Below, piece after piece: positions 8,856 to 17,542 of a stretch of DNA of 64,000 bases (the stretch's first letter is position 1; the number at the start of each line of letters is the position of its first letter). The stretch is from Parasporobacterium paucivorans DSM 15970. GTDB taxonomy: Bacteria; Bacillota; Clostridia; Lachnospirales; Lachnospiraceae. The notes beneath the pieces are model-generated. The model did not search any database. It saw nothing but the letters and a program-made list of their open reading frames with translations, and had not been told where the DNA came from. Location: the NCBI RefSeq assembly GCF_900141895.1, contig NZ_FQYT01000004.1:62001-126000 (forward strand), read 5' to 3'. Made by a program: the position numbers and the translations under genes.

Positions 8856-10151
8856 TTATTTCTTTGAGTTCCCCTGCATAAAGCTCACAAACTGGGCGGC
8901 ACTTCTTCCTGAGAGTCCTCCATGGCTTACTTCCCACTTATTTGCTTCCCTCAAGAGCTCTTCTCTGTCCGTATCCAGCCCGTGTCTTCCAGCCAGCTCC
9001 AGAACTATTCTTTCAAATTCTTTTTTGTCCGGCGAGCCAAAGTATATGGACACGCCAAATCTTGCGGCCAGGGAAAGTTTTTCCTGTACTGTGTCTGAAG
9101 TATGCAGATCCTGGGTCCGCTCTTCCTTGTCGCTCCATTTTTCCCGTATCAGATGTCTTCTGTTGGAGGTCGCATAAATCAGGACGTTATCCGGTTTTAT
9201 TGCAATTCCGCCTTCTATGATTGCCTTCAGGTATTTATATTCTATTTCATAGTCTTCAAATGATAAATCATCCATATAGATGATGAATCTGTAATTCCGG
9301 TCCTTGATTTTTTCAATCAGTTCCGACAGATATCGGAATTCATGCTTATATACCTCCACCATCCTAAGTCCCTGGGGATAATATTCATTCAGGATGGCTT
9401 TGACCGAAGATGATTTTCCGGTTCCGCTGTCCCCGAAAAGAAGCACATTATTTGCCGGCCTCCCTTCCACAAAAGCTCTGGTATTGTCGGTCAGCTTTTT
9501 CTTCTGCAGCTCATATCCTATGATATCATCCAACTGGATAGTCTGCGTATTGTTGACGGGCATCACCCGAAATCCTGTCGCCTCCTCTTTTAGGCGGAAT
9601 GCTTTGTGCAAGCCCAAAATTCCCACTCCGTGGCTATGATAGAAGTCTGTTATGATCTCATAGTATGCCTTTGCATCTTCCGCATTGAACAGGTCTGTTC
9701 CCAGCTGACAGATACTGTCTCTTATCCCGCAGTTGTAAACCTTGCTCTCTACCTGATTGTTTTCAAAATTTTCCAGCATGGAAAAGCAGTTCACACCGAA
9801 GGCCCGGTCGATTTTCGTTATATCGAAGCAGAAAAGTTCCCTAAAAATCCCAAAATCGTTCAATGCGATTTTCTTCAATCCCTCCAGGGGTTCTCTTGTG
9901 ATCTCGCAGGAGGTGCTGAAAGCATTTTCGTGATTGGCCAGAATATATGCAAGAAAATTCCTCCAGATATTTCCTCTGAAGCCAAAGCGCCCAGCCAGTT
10001 CTATCAGCTGATTCGCATACTTGTACAGCTCCCCGGTATTTTCTTTAAAAGAGAGGTCCTCACCTTCTGAAATTTCCATTAGTTCTGTTATACCATTAAA
10101 TAGTTCCTGCTCCTCAAAATTCCGATAGAGCAAAAGATGTCTGATATTCAT
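8856..10151 (-). CDS. DUF815 AAA+ ATPase at the end of the purine operon
   Basis: A 431-residue protein of the DUF815 family. An N-terminal helical region of about 200 residues is followed by an AAA+ core with Walker A GDSGTGKSS (about residue 240), Walker B IIYMDDLSF and a sensor-like YATSNRRHLI. The C terminus has the family pattern GGLSGRSAAQFVSF. Its cellular role is not established. The ATG at 10151 overlaps the TGA of the FAD-subunit gene by four bases (ATGA), so it is translationally coupled to the molybdenum hydroxylase operon. By analogy with CoxD/MoxR ATPases, which help mature Mo enzymes, a maturation role is possible but only inferred. Confidence 0.85.
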   Translation of the reverse strand: MNIRHLLLYRNFEEQELFNGITELMEISEGEDLSFKENTGELYKYANQLIELAGRFGFRGNIWRNFLAYILANHENAFSTSCEITREPLEGLKKIALNDFGIFRELFCFDITKIDRAFGVNCFSMLENFENNQVESKVYNCGIRDSICQLGTDLFNAEDAKAYYEIITDFYHSHGVGILGLHKAFRLKEEATGFRVMPVNNTQTIQLDDIIGYELQKKKLTDNTRAFVEGRPANNVLLFGDSGTGKSSSVKAILNEYYPQGLRMVEVYKHEFRYLSELIEKIKDRNYRFIIYMDDLSFEDYEIEYKYLKAIIEGGIAIKPDNVLIYATSNRRHLIREKWSDKEERTQDLHTSDTVQEKLSLAARFGVSIYFGSPDKKEFERIVLELAGRHGLDTDREELLREANKWEVSHGGLSGRSAAQFVSFMQGNSKK

Positions 10152-10975
10152 TGCCTGTTTCCTTCCGTAAGTTCGTTTTCCAGATATTCCCTAAGTATGT
10201 TCAGACAGACCGTTTTTCTGTATACAGCTTCAGACCGCTGGTCATCAATGGGACGGATTATTTTCTCATAGTATTGAATTGTCGCTGGAATGTCAATATC
10301 TGAAGCTTTTTTACCGATTAATTCTTTTTCTGCCTTTTGATCCCGCAGCACGGTTGTTCCTACAGCTCCAAAGGCAATCCGGATATCCGATACGATACCC
10401 GCCGTCAGTTCATGAATCCCGACAAAAGAAAGCTTTGCTATAGCCTGCGCCCTTCTGGCGCCTACTTTTTGATAGGAATATTCGTATTCCCCACTGGGTA
10501 TGATGATTTCCGTCAGCAGCCACGAAGTTTCCCTGGCAGTCTTTTTCACCCCGGTAATAAATTCTCTGATTGGTATTTCCCGGAAGCCGTTTTCTGATTC
10601 CAGACGCAGGTACGCATTCAGGGCGTATAGAATGGGCAGCGTATCTCCTGCAGGAGACGCGTTACATATATTCCCGCCTATCGTCCCCAGATTTCTGATG
10701 GAAGGGGAGGCTATCTGGCGTATGGATTCCTTCAGCACCTTCGGGATTCTTTCATCCCTAAGAAGGGCTGCGTAGGTAGAGCAGGCTCCTATCCGGATTT
10801 TCCCTTCCAGATTTTCAACTTTCTTCAGTTCGCTGATCTTGTCCAGGTACAGAAAGGGCTTTTTGAAGCTTTTTCCTACCATTATATCTGTACCGCCCGC
10901 ATAAGGAATGACATCTTCATCCCCCAGTATGCGGAGGGCTTCCGGAAGATTTTCCGGGAAATAAGCTTCTACCAT
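10148..10975 (-). CDS. Molybdenum hydroxylase FAD-binding subunit (XdhB/YgfM-like)
   Basis: A 275-residue FAD subunit of the xanthine dehydrogenase family. FAD-binding motifs are PYAGGTDIMVGK near the N terminus and IRNLGTIGGNICNASPAGD in the middle, with the CO dehydrogenase flavoprotein C-terminal domain after residue 165. It passes electrons from the Fe-S subunit to an acceptor. The ATG at 10975 lies inside the end of the Fe-S subunit gene (7-base overlap) and follows GGAGGG. It is the only FAD subunit here, so it may serve both Mo subunits of the operon. Confidence 0.9.
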   Translation of the reverse strand: MVEAYFPENLPEALRILGDEDVIPYAGGTDIMVGKSFKKPFLYLDKISELKKVENLEGKIRIGACSTYAALLRDERIPKVLKESIRQIASPSIRNLGTIGGNICNASPAGDTLPILYALNAYLRLESENGFREIPIREFITGVKKTARETSWLLTEIIIPSGEYEYSYQKVGARRAQAIAKLSFVGIHELTAGIVSDIRIAFGAVGTTVLRDQKAEKELIGKKASDIDIPATIQYYEKIIRPIDDQRSEAVYRKTVCLNILREYLENELTEGNRQ

Positions 10976-11436
10976 ATTCCTTTTCCCTCCTTCGCCGCAA
11001 GCAGAACTGCATCTACAATCATATTGTATCCCGTACATCTGCACAAATTTCCTGAAAGGGCATCCCGTATTTCTTCCTCCTGCGGATCCGGTACCCGCGA
11101 CAAAAGTGCCTCACTTGCCATGATCATCCCCGGGGTACAGAATCCACACTGCACTGCCCCGGTCTTATCATAGGCATCCTGGAGCACAGCAAACCGCTTT
11201 GTTTCCCGAAACCCTTCTATGGTGATGATGGATTGTCCCCTTATCCGTCCCATGGAAAGAATACAGGAGTTTACCAGCTCCCCGTTCATGAAAACACTGC
11301 AGGCTCCGCATTCCCCTTCTCCGCAGCCGCACTTTACTCCCGTAAGCCTGAACTCTTCCCGCAGCACGTCCAGTAGCCTGTGGGAGGCCGGCCGTTCTGA
11401 TTTTACCTTTTTTCCATTCAGCTCAAATTCTATCAC
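10969..11436 (-). CDS. Molybdenum hydroxylase 2Fe-2S subunit (XdhC-like)
   Basis: A 155-residue two-cluster iron-sulfur subunit. The plant-type cluster uses C38, C43, C46 and C58 (CGEGECGAC...NSC); the second cluster uses CGFCTPGM and CRCTGY. It links the Mo centre to the FAD subunit. The start is GTG at 11436, overlapping the TGA of the Mo-subunit gene (GTGA), with GGGAGG 6 bases upstream. This tight overlap implies fixed stoichiometry with its neighbours. Confidence 0.93.
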   Translation of the reverse strand: MIEFELNGKKVKSERPASHRLLDVLREEFRLTGVKCGCGEGECGACSVFMNGELVNSCILSMGRIRGQSIITIEGFRETKRFAVLQDAYDKTGAVQCGFCTPGMIMASEALLSRVPDPQEEEIRDALSGNLCRCTGYNMIVDAVLLAAKEGKGIW

Positions 11437-13544
11437 TCTGTTCCTCCCTTCCGGAGTGTCTCCATAATGCTTTCCGGCGTTGCCGGCACGCTGCAGAGTT
11501 CCCTGCCTATCGCATTTTCCACGGAAGCCACATAGGCCGGCGCTCCGCCGATCAATGGAAGCTCTCCGGCGCCTTTGGCTCCGGATGGACCGAATCTGTA
11601 TGCATTTTCAATAAATTCACATTTCATATTTACGATGTCCTTTGACGTAGGAATCATGTAATCCGTAAAACGGCTCTGCCATATCCTTCCGTCTTTCAGC
11701 GTCATTTTCTCCATGGAACCATACCCGATTCCCTGAAGAAGCCCACCTTCTGCCTGGCCTCTCATCACGGTCTCATCAATCGGTTTTCCAACATCAAACA
11801 CAGCCCATATTCCTTTTATCTCAGGCTGCAGCGTAGCCATATCCACTTCTGTTTCTATAATATTGACACCCCAGGAATACGCCGGATATGCGTCTCCAAA
11901 AAACCTGTCCATGTCCCAGGGAACGTTTTCGTGATGCACGTAATTTTCCTCAACCAGCTGCCTCTCGCCCTCTTTCCATTCGGCCTTCAGCCGTTTGGCC
12001 GCTTTTTCCAAAAGGTAGCCTGTCACCATGATAGAACGGGATGCCACCGTCGGGCCTGAGTCCGGCACCCTGTCCGTGTCCGGATTTTCAATAAGGATAT
12101 CATCCATCGGAATTTCCAATGCGGAAGACACCACCTTGCTGAAGGTGGTTTTGGTCCCCTGCCCCATGTCCGTATTGGATACCAGGATCTCCACGCGGCC
12201 GTCCGGACTTTTATCCAGCCTGACCCTGGCCTTGATGATATCCCTTTCTCCGGCTCCGGTAAATCCACAGCCATGGAAGAACACGGATATCCCTATTCCT
12301 TTTCTGTATCTTCCGTTCATCTTTCCATACAGGTTCATTTTATCTGTATAGCCTGACATATCTGCTGCCTTCTCTATCATCTCCTCCAGAATGACAGGAT
12401 CGCTGAAAATTCCTCCCGTGGAGGTAGCGCTTCCCTGCCTGACCAGATGTTTCCTTTTAAATGCCAGAACGTCTTCCTTCAGCTTTCCAGCTATATGGTT
12501 CATATGCATTTCAACCGCAAAGAAACTCTGTGGGGCTCCAAATCCCCTGAATGCCCCGCTCGGAACGGAATTGGTCTTTGCCACACGTCCGGACACCTTC
12601 AGATTAGGGATATCGTAGGCTCCTGCTGCAGAAATAAGGGAGCGTTGCAAAACAACGGCGGAAAGGGTCGTATAGGCTCCCCCATCGAGCAGCACGTCCA
12701 CTTCCATGGCGGTAACCCGCCCTCCGCTGACGGCGCTCCTGTATCTGAGGCGGGCTGGATGCCGTTTGGGGGTGGATGCCATATCTTCTGCTCTTTCCAG
12801 GATAATCCGTACCGGCTTTTCCAGCCGTATTGCTGCCACTGCGGCCCGGCAGGCCAGCATGGAAGGATAATCCTCCTTGCCTCCGAAGGCACCGCCTGTG
12901 GTTGTCTGTATAATTCTCACCCGGTCGTCCCCAAGACCTGTCGTATGCTTCACGGCCCTGAATACATAGTAAGGGCACTGCATGGAGCCTTTCACGGTAA
13001 CCTTCCCATCTTCATAAGACGCAATCACACCCTGGGGCTCCATGTACGCCTGTTCCTGATAGCCCGTATGGAATATCTCTTCCAATATTTCATCTGCCTC
13101 CAGAAAAGCTTTGTCCGCATCCCCTTTTGTGTATCCATATTCGAAATGTATTTCGCTGGCTTCCTCCGGGGAGTACACAGGGGGCTCTTCCTCATAAACA
13201 ACCTCTATGGCAGCTATCAGTTCATCTATGACATCCGGGTCAGGACCTGTAACCAGCAGGACTGGTTCCCCTATGTAGCGGACATATTCCGTGGGAAACA
13301 CCGGCATATCCTTCTCTACTATGATAACCTCATTGATAGAAGGTACATCATTCCCCCCAGTGCATGAATATCCGGGCGGAAACTCAGGCAGGGAAATTGC
13401 AGCAATCCTGGCATTTGCTTTGTCCGAATAGAGAAATTTGCCCGTCAGCGCGTCCTTCACATCATAATCGGCTATGTATCTGGCGGTGCCCGAAACCTTC
13501 TCATAATGATCCTTCTTTGTTACCGCATCCGAAATGTCCCGCAT
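11433..13544 (-). CDS. Molybdenum hydroxylase large subunit (xanthine dehydrogenase-like)
   Basis: A 703-residue molybdopterin-binding subunit of the xanthine oxidase family. It carries TTGGAFGGKED (Mo-ligand sphere), PSGAFRGFGAPQSF (substrate-binding arginine region) and GAKGAGELPLIGGAP with the catalytic glutamate. The family hydroxylates purines and related N-heterocycles using water. Purine substrate is inferred from the neighbours guaD, ssnA, ygfK, ygeW and yqeA. It forms a conventional three-gene enzyme with the Fe-S and FAD genes downstream. GGGAGGG precedes the ATG. Whether it is a selenium-dependent type cannot be read from sequence: no in-frame UGA or selenium gene was seen here. 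Confidence 0.88.
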   Translation of the reverse strand: MRDISDAVTKKDHYEKVSGTARYIADYDVKDALTGKFLYSDKANARIAAISLPEFPPGYSCTGGNDVPSINEVIIVEKDMPVFPTEYVRYIGEPVLLVTGPDPDVIDELIAAIEVVYEEEPPVYSPEEASEIHFEYGYTKGDADKAFLEADEILEEIFHTGYQEQAYMEPQGVIASYEDGKVTVKGSMQCPYYVFRAVKHTTGLGDDRVRIIQTTTGGAFGGKEDYPSMLACRAAVAAIRLEKPVRIILERAEDMASTPKRHPARLRYRSAVSGGRVTAMEVDVLLDGGAYTTLSAVVLQRSLISAAGAYDIPNLKVSGRVAKTNSVPSGAFRGFGAPQSFFAVEMHMNHIAGKLKEDVLAFKRKHLVRQGSATSTGGIFSDPVILEEMIEKAADMSGYTDKMNLYGKMNGRYRKGIGISVFFHGCGFTGAGERDIIKARVRLDKSPDGRVEILVSNTDMGQGTKTTFSKVVSSALEIPMDDILIENPDTDRVPDSGPTVASRSIMVTGYLLEKAAKRLKAEWKEGERQLVEENYVHHENVPWDMDRFFGDAYPAYSWGVNIIETEVDMATLQPEIKGIWAVFDVGKPIDETVMRGQAEGGLLQGIGYGSMEKMTLKDGRIWQSRFTDYMIPTSKDIVNMKCEFIENAYRFGPSGAKGAGELPLIGGAPAYVASVENAIGRELCSVPATPESIMETLRKGGTE

Positions 13545-13566
13545 ACTATCCCTCCCAAACCTTTTT

Positions 13567-16122
13567 TTATTTCCTGTAAAATGTTCCTTCTAAAGGAAGG
13601 CTGCTCCTGGCTTTTCCATCCAGCCTCTGATAAGCCAGGGCACAGGCCGGAGCTGTAGGTATCAGACATAATTCTCCTACGCCCTTCGCACCGTAGGCAT
13701 AAGGAATCCTGCCCTTTCCCTGGACAAATACAGTTTTGATTTCGGGAATCTGTGTCGCCCGCATGAGTCCCAGAGAAGAGAATTTCGTCTGCGGATATCC
13801 GTCCTTCATTCTGAATTCTTCCGTCAGGGCGTATCCCATTCCCATGACGATGCCACCTTCAATCTGGCCCAGGGCAGATTTCGGATTTACCACGGTTCCA
13901 ATATCATACGCGGCCAGAACCATCTTTATCTTTCCTGCTTCGTCCGGTATGACTACCTGGGCGGCATAGCTGTAGCTGACGTGGCTGACGGGGTTTTCCT
14001 TTCCGGAATTCATGGGATCTGTTTTGGGAGAAAACTCCCCATAGTACTCCTCCCCTTCCAGCTCAGACAAGGTACTCCCCAAAACCAGTTCTTCCTTCAG
14101 CAGGCCAGCCGCCCGCCGTACAGCCTCTCCGGTAATGACCGTCTGCCTGGACGCTGTACTGGTTCCTGCATCCGGTGTTCTGACCGTATCCGGTCTTTCG
14201 TGAATCGTTTCTTCCGGATCAAGATCTGCTGTCTCACATAAGATCTGGGTACATACGGTTGCAATTCCCTGGCCCATGCAGGCTGCAGAAGTCCGGATGT
14301 GCACCTTTCCATCCTCAATGCTGAGCAGGCACCTTCCGGTATCCTGAAGGCCTATGCCTGTCCCGCTGTTTTTCATTCCAATAGCCAGACCCGCATATGG
14401 ACTGGATTCAAATGTTTCCTTCACCGCCTCCAGACATTCTGCCATAGCCGTGCTCTCATCGGCAATCTGGCCATTGGGGAGCACCTGTCCTGGACGGATT
14501 GCATTTTTATATCGGAATTCCCAGGGAGAGATTCCCGCCATGGCTGCCAATTCATTGATGTTATTTTCCGTTGCAAAACAGCTCTGTGCCACCCCGAACC
14601 CCCGGAAGGCTCCGCATACTACGTTGTTTGTATATACAGCAATACCGGTTATATCGACCGTCTGACAATTGTAGGGACCTGCCGCATGGGTGCAGGCCCT
14701 TTGAAGGACAGGTCCTCCAAGGGATGCATATGCCCCGGTGTCTGCAATTAATTCCGCCTTCATGGCCGTAAGGTTTCCCTCTTCATCGCAGGCCGTCGTA
14801 AACTCCATTTCCATGGCATGGCGTTTCGGGTGGAAGTTCAGGCTTTCCTGTCTGGAAAATTTCACCTTCACGGGGCGCTTCGTGTACCACGCCATCAGAG
14901 CCGCATGGTGCTGGACGCTCATGTCCTCTTTTCCTCCAAAGCCTCCCCCGACCAGCATGGAAACACATCGAACCCTGTCCTCCGGAAGTTTCATCATCCC
15001 GGCTATTTCCCTCTGTTCATCATAAACAGACTGGGACCCCGTATAGACAATGAGTCCGTCAATACCATCCGGAACCGCCACCGCACACTCCGGTTCCAGA
15101 AAAGCGTGTTCCTGCCAGGGGGTGGAGTACTTCCGCGTCACCTTGAATCTGGAAGCTGCAATCACACCGTCTGCATCGCCCCGTTTGAGAAATTCCCTGC
15201 GGAGTATATTCCCATCCTCATGGATCAGCGGAGCACCCGGTTTCAGTGCATCCAGCGGATCTGTAACCGGTTCCATTTCCGTATAGTCCACTTCAATCAG
15301 CCCCAGCACTTCATCCAGACTTTCTTTTCTTCCTGTAGCCACCAGAGCCAGGGCATCCCCTATATATCTGGTTATGCTGCCTTCCCGGATCATGACATCC
15401 CAGTCCTTTTTCAAATGACCGGTTTTGTTGTCCGGAACATCTACCGCTGTAAGTATCCGTATCACATCCGGATGGGCCAGGGCCTTCGACAGGTCTATAC
15501 GGTTTATTCTCGCCCTTGGGTAGCGGGACCGCAGGGCCTTGGCATATATCATTCCCGGCATTTGTATGTCATCGGCATACAATCCATATCCCAGGACTTT
15601 CTCTTTCACATCCACACGTGGAAACGGTTCTGAAAGATGGGCTTTGTGAAAACATTTTTCAATGGAAAGATTTTCTCTGAATATTTGGGCGGCCAGGAGA
15701 ATGGCTTCCTCAATCCTGACGTATCCCGTGCACCGGCAAATGTTGCCCCGTATGGCCTGCTTCACATCTTCCCTGGAGGGATTAAGATTGACATCCAGCA
15801 AAGCCTTTGCACAAAGGACCATACCTGGAATACAGAATCCGCACTGGACAGCTCCTGCCTCCCCGAAAGCATGGACATAGACCTCCTTTTCCCTCTCCTC
15901 CAATCCTTCCACCGTAAGAATTTCCTTATCCGTAAACCGGGATATTTTCTGCACACAGGTTTTGACAGGCTTTCCGCCGGCCAATATCGTGCAGGCACCG
16001 CATACTCCCTCGTCGCAGCCATCCTTTACGGAAAGGATCTGCAGGTCATCCCGCAGATAATCCATCAGCTTTTTATCCTCTGAAACAGAATGTATTTTCC
16101 CGTTAATTTTTATTGTAAACAT
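13567..16122 (-). CDS. xdhD: Fused 2Fe-2S/molybdopterin hydroxylase (XdhD-like)
   Basis: An 851-residue fusion. Residues 1 to about 155 are a complete two-cluster Fe-S domain (DGCDEGVCGAC, CGFCIPGM, CRCTGY); the rest is a Mo-binding domain with VGGGFGGKED, CGAFRGFGVAQSC and GAKGVGELCLIPTAP, including the catalytic glutamate. This architecture matches E. coli XdhD (YgfN), which is encoded beside ssnA, ygfK and an FAD subunit. The exact substrate is not known from sequence; a purine is inferred. It lacks its own FAD protein and probably borrows the one 2.6 kb downstream. Start ATG follows GGAGGG; 21 bases separate it from hydA upstream. Confidence 0.88.
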   Translation of the reverse strand: MFTIKINGKIHSVSEDKKLMDYLRDDLQILSVKDGCDEGVCGACTILAGGKPVKTCVQKISRFTDKEILTVEGLEEREKEVYVHAFGEAGAVQCGFCIPGMVLCAKALLDVNLNPSREDVKQAIRGNICRCTGYVRIEEAILLAAQIFRENLSIEKCFHKAHLSEPFPRVDVKEKVLGYGLYADDIQMPGMIYAKALRSRYPRARINRIDLSKALAHPDVIRILTAVDVPDNKTGHLKKDWDVMIREGSITRYIGDALALVATGRKESLDEVLGLIEVDYTEMEPVTDPLDALKPGAPLIHEDGNILRREFLKRGDADGVIAASRFKVTRKYSTPWQEHAFLEPECAVAVPDGIDGLIVYTGSQSVYDEQREIAGMMKLPEDRVRCVSMLVGGGFGGKEDMSVQHHAALMAWYTKRPVKVKFSRQESLNFHPKRHAMEMEFTTACDEEGNLTAMKAELIADTGAYASLGGPVLQRACTHAAGPYNCQTVDITGIAVYTNNVVCGAFRGFGVAQSCFATENNINELAAMAGISPWEFRYKNAIRPGQVLPNGQIADESTAMAECLEAVKETFESSPYAGLAIGMKNSGTGIGLQDTGRCLLSIEDGKVHIRTSAACMGQGIATVCTQILCETADLDPEETIHERPDTVRTPDAGTSTASRQTVITGEAVRRAAGLLKEELVLGSTLSELEGEEYYGEFSPKTDPMNSGKENPVSHVSYSYAAQVVIPDEAGKIKMVLAAYDIGTVVNPKSALGQIEGGIVMGMGYALTEEFRMKDGYPQTKFSSLGLMRATQIPEIKTVFVQGKGRIPYAYGAKGVGELCLIPTAPACALAYQRLDGKARSSLPLEGTFYRK

Positions 16123-16143
16123 ACAGTGCCCTCCTTCAGATGA

Positions 16144-17520
16144 TCAAAACGGAATGCTTTTCCCTCTATGTATATACTTCCCTTTTTTCTCAGAAATGAT
16201 TTTGTAATCATCAACAATCTTCACTCCCCGCAGGAATACGGTGCGTGCCCTGCCGTCAGCCTTCATGCCTTCGTAAGGAGTATAGTCTACATTCTGGATC
16301 TGGTCTTCAGCCCGGATTTCCCATTCAGATTCCGGATTCCATATCACGATGTCCGCATCCGAGCCTGCCTGCAGGGTTCCCTTCCTGGGGTACAATCCGA
16401 AGAGCTTCGCCGGATTCACGGACAGAAGCTCCACCATCCGGTTCAGGGAGATTTTCCCCTGCATGGCACCATACGTGTAGAGAAGAGCCGGCCTATGCTC
16501 CACTCCCGGGATTCCATTGGGGATTTTGCTGAAGTCCTTTATGCCCAATTCCTTATCTCCGCTGAAATTGAAACTGCAGTGGTCGGTGCCAATTGTATTC
16601 ACCGTATTGTCGGCCAATGCTTTCCATAAGGACTCCCGGTCCTCCGGTTTCCGCAGGGGCGGAGAAAGCACATATTTTGCCCCCTCGAATTCACTCTTCG
16701 TGTCATAGCTCCTGTCGTCCAGAAGGAGGTACTGGGGACATGTTTCCACATAGACCTTCTGCCCTTCCAGCCTGGCCTTTCTGACTTCCTCCAGTCCGGC
16801 CTTTGTGCTCAGGTGCACGATATTCACAGGTGCTCCTGCCCTTTGGGCCGCACGGATACATCTTCTGATTGCGGCGGCCTCTGTTTCCGGAGGCCGTGAG
16901 ACAGGATGGTACCGGGGGGAAGTATGTCCTTCCTTCAGGAGCTTCTGGATATTTTGATCAATCCTGTCGCCTTCCTCACAATGAACCCCCGTGATTCCAC
17001 CGGTAACTTTTACAGCCGCCATAACCTTTGCCAGCGTGTCATCATCCACCATAAGATTTTTATACGCCATGTATAGTTTGAAGGATGTTACTCCCATCCC
17101 GGCCAGAACCGGCAGTTCACAGGCCAGATTCTCATTCCACTCCGTGAAAGACATATGGAAGCCGTAATCGCAGGAAGAGATTCCATCAGCTTTGACATGC
17201 CATTTCTGCAGGGCTTCCAGAGAAGAGACTCCCCTGTCCTGTGTGGCAAAATCCAGTATGGTGGTGGTCCCACCGATTATGGCCGCCCTGGTTCCTGTAT
17301 AAAAGTCATCTGCCGTCCGGCACGCCCCTTCCAGGTCAAAGTGGGTGTGGGCATCTATAAAACCGGGGAAAACATATTGTCCGGACGCGTCCAGAACCTC
17401 TCTGCCCTGTTCGGAAATACTGTCCGAAACAGCTGCAATCTTTTCTCCTGCTATCAGGATGTCTCCCTTAAAGCACTCTTTATCAGTTATAATCATACCG
17501 CCCTTGATTACTGTCTCCAT
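16144..17520 (-). CDS. hyuA: Hydantoinase/dihydropyrimidinase family hydrolase (HyuA/YgeZ-like)
   Basis: A 458-residue metal-dependent cyclic amidase. The binuclear zinc site is visible as HTHFD, the carboxylated lysine in TSFKLYMAYK, VHCEEGDRID, IVHLSTKAG and the aspartate in GTDHCSF. The family opens hydantoin, dihydropyrimidine or allantoin-like rings. In the E. coli purine cluster the matching protein is HyuA (YgeZ). Here it would open a purine-derived ring intermediate and give a ureido compound for YgeY/YgeW; that step is inferred. GGGGG lies 7 bases before the ATG. Confidence 0.88.
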   Translation of the reverse strand: METVIKGGMIITDKECFKGDILIAGEKIAAVSDSISEQGREVLDASGQYVFPGFIDAHTHFDLEGACRTADDFYTGTRAAIIGGTTTILDFATQDRGVSSLEALQKWHVKADGISSCDYGFHMSFTEWNENLACELPVLAGMGVTSFKLYMAYKNLMVDDDTLAKVMAAVKVTGGITGVHCEEGDRIDQNIQKLLKEGHTSPRYHPVSRPPETEAAAIRRCIRAAQRAGAPVNIVHLSTKAGLEEVRKARLEGQKVYVETCPQYLLLDDRSYDTKSEFEGAKYVLSPPLRKPEDRESLWKALADNTVNTIGTDHCSFNFSGDKELGIKDFSKIPNGIPGVEHRPALLYTYGAMQGKISLNRMVELLSVNPAKLFGLYPRKGTLQAGSDADIVIWNPESEWEIRAEDQIQNVDYTPYEGMKADGRARTVFLRGVKIVDDYKIISEKKGKYIHRGKSIPF

Positions 17521-17542
17521 ATATTAAGCCCCCGATGTATGT

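Noticed and set aside
12447-13367. A 306-codon open frame on the plus strand
   Set aside because: It is antisense to the Mo hydroxylase subunit gene, has no ribosome site or recognisable domain, and its composition is that expected of a shadow frame.
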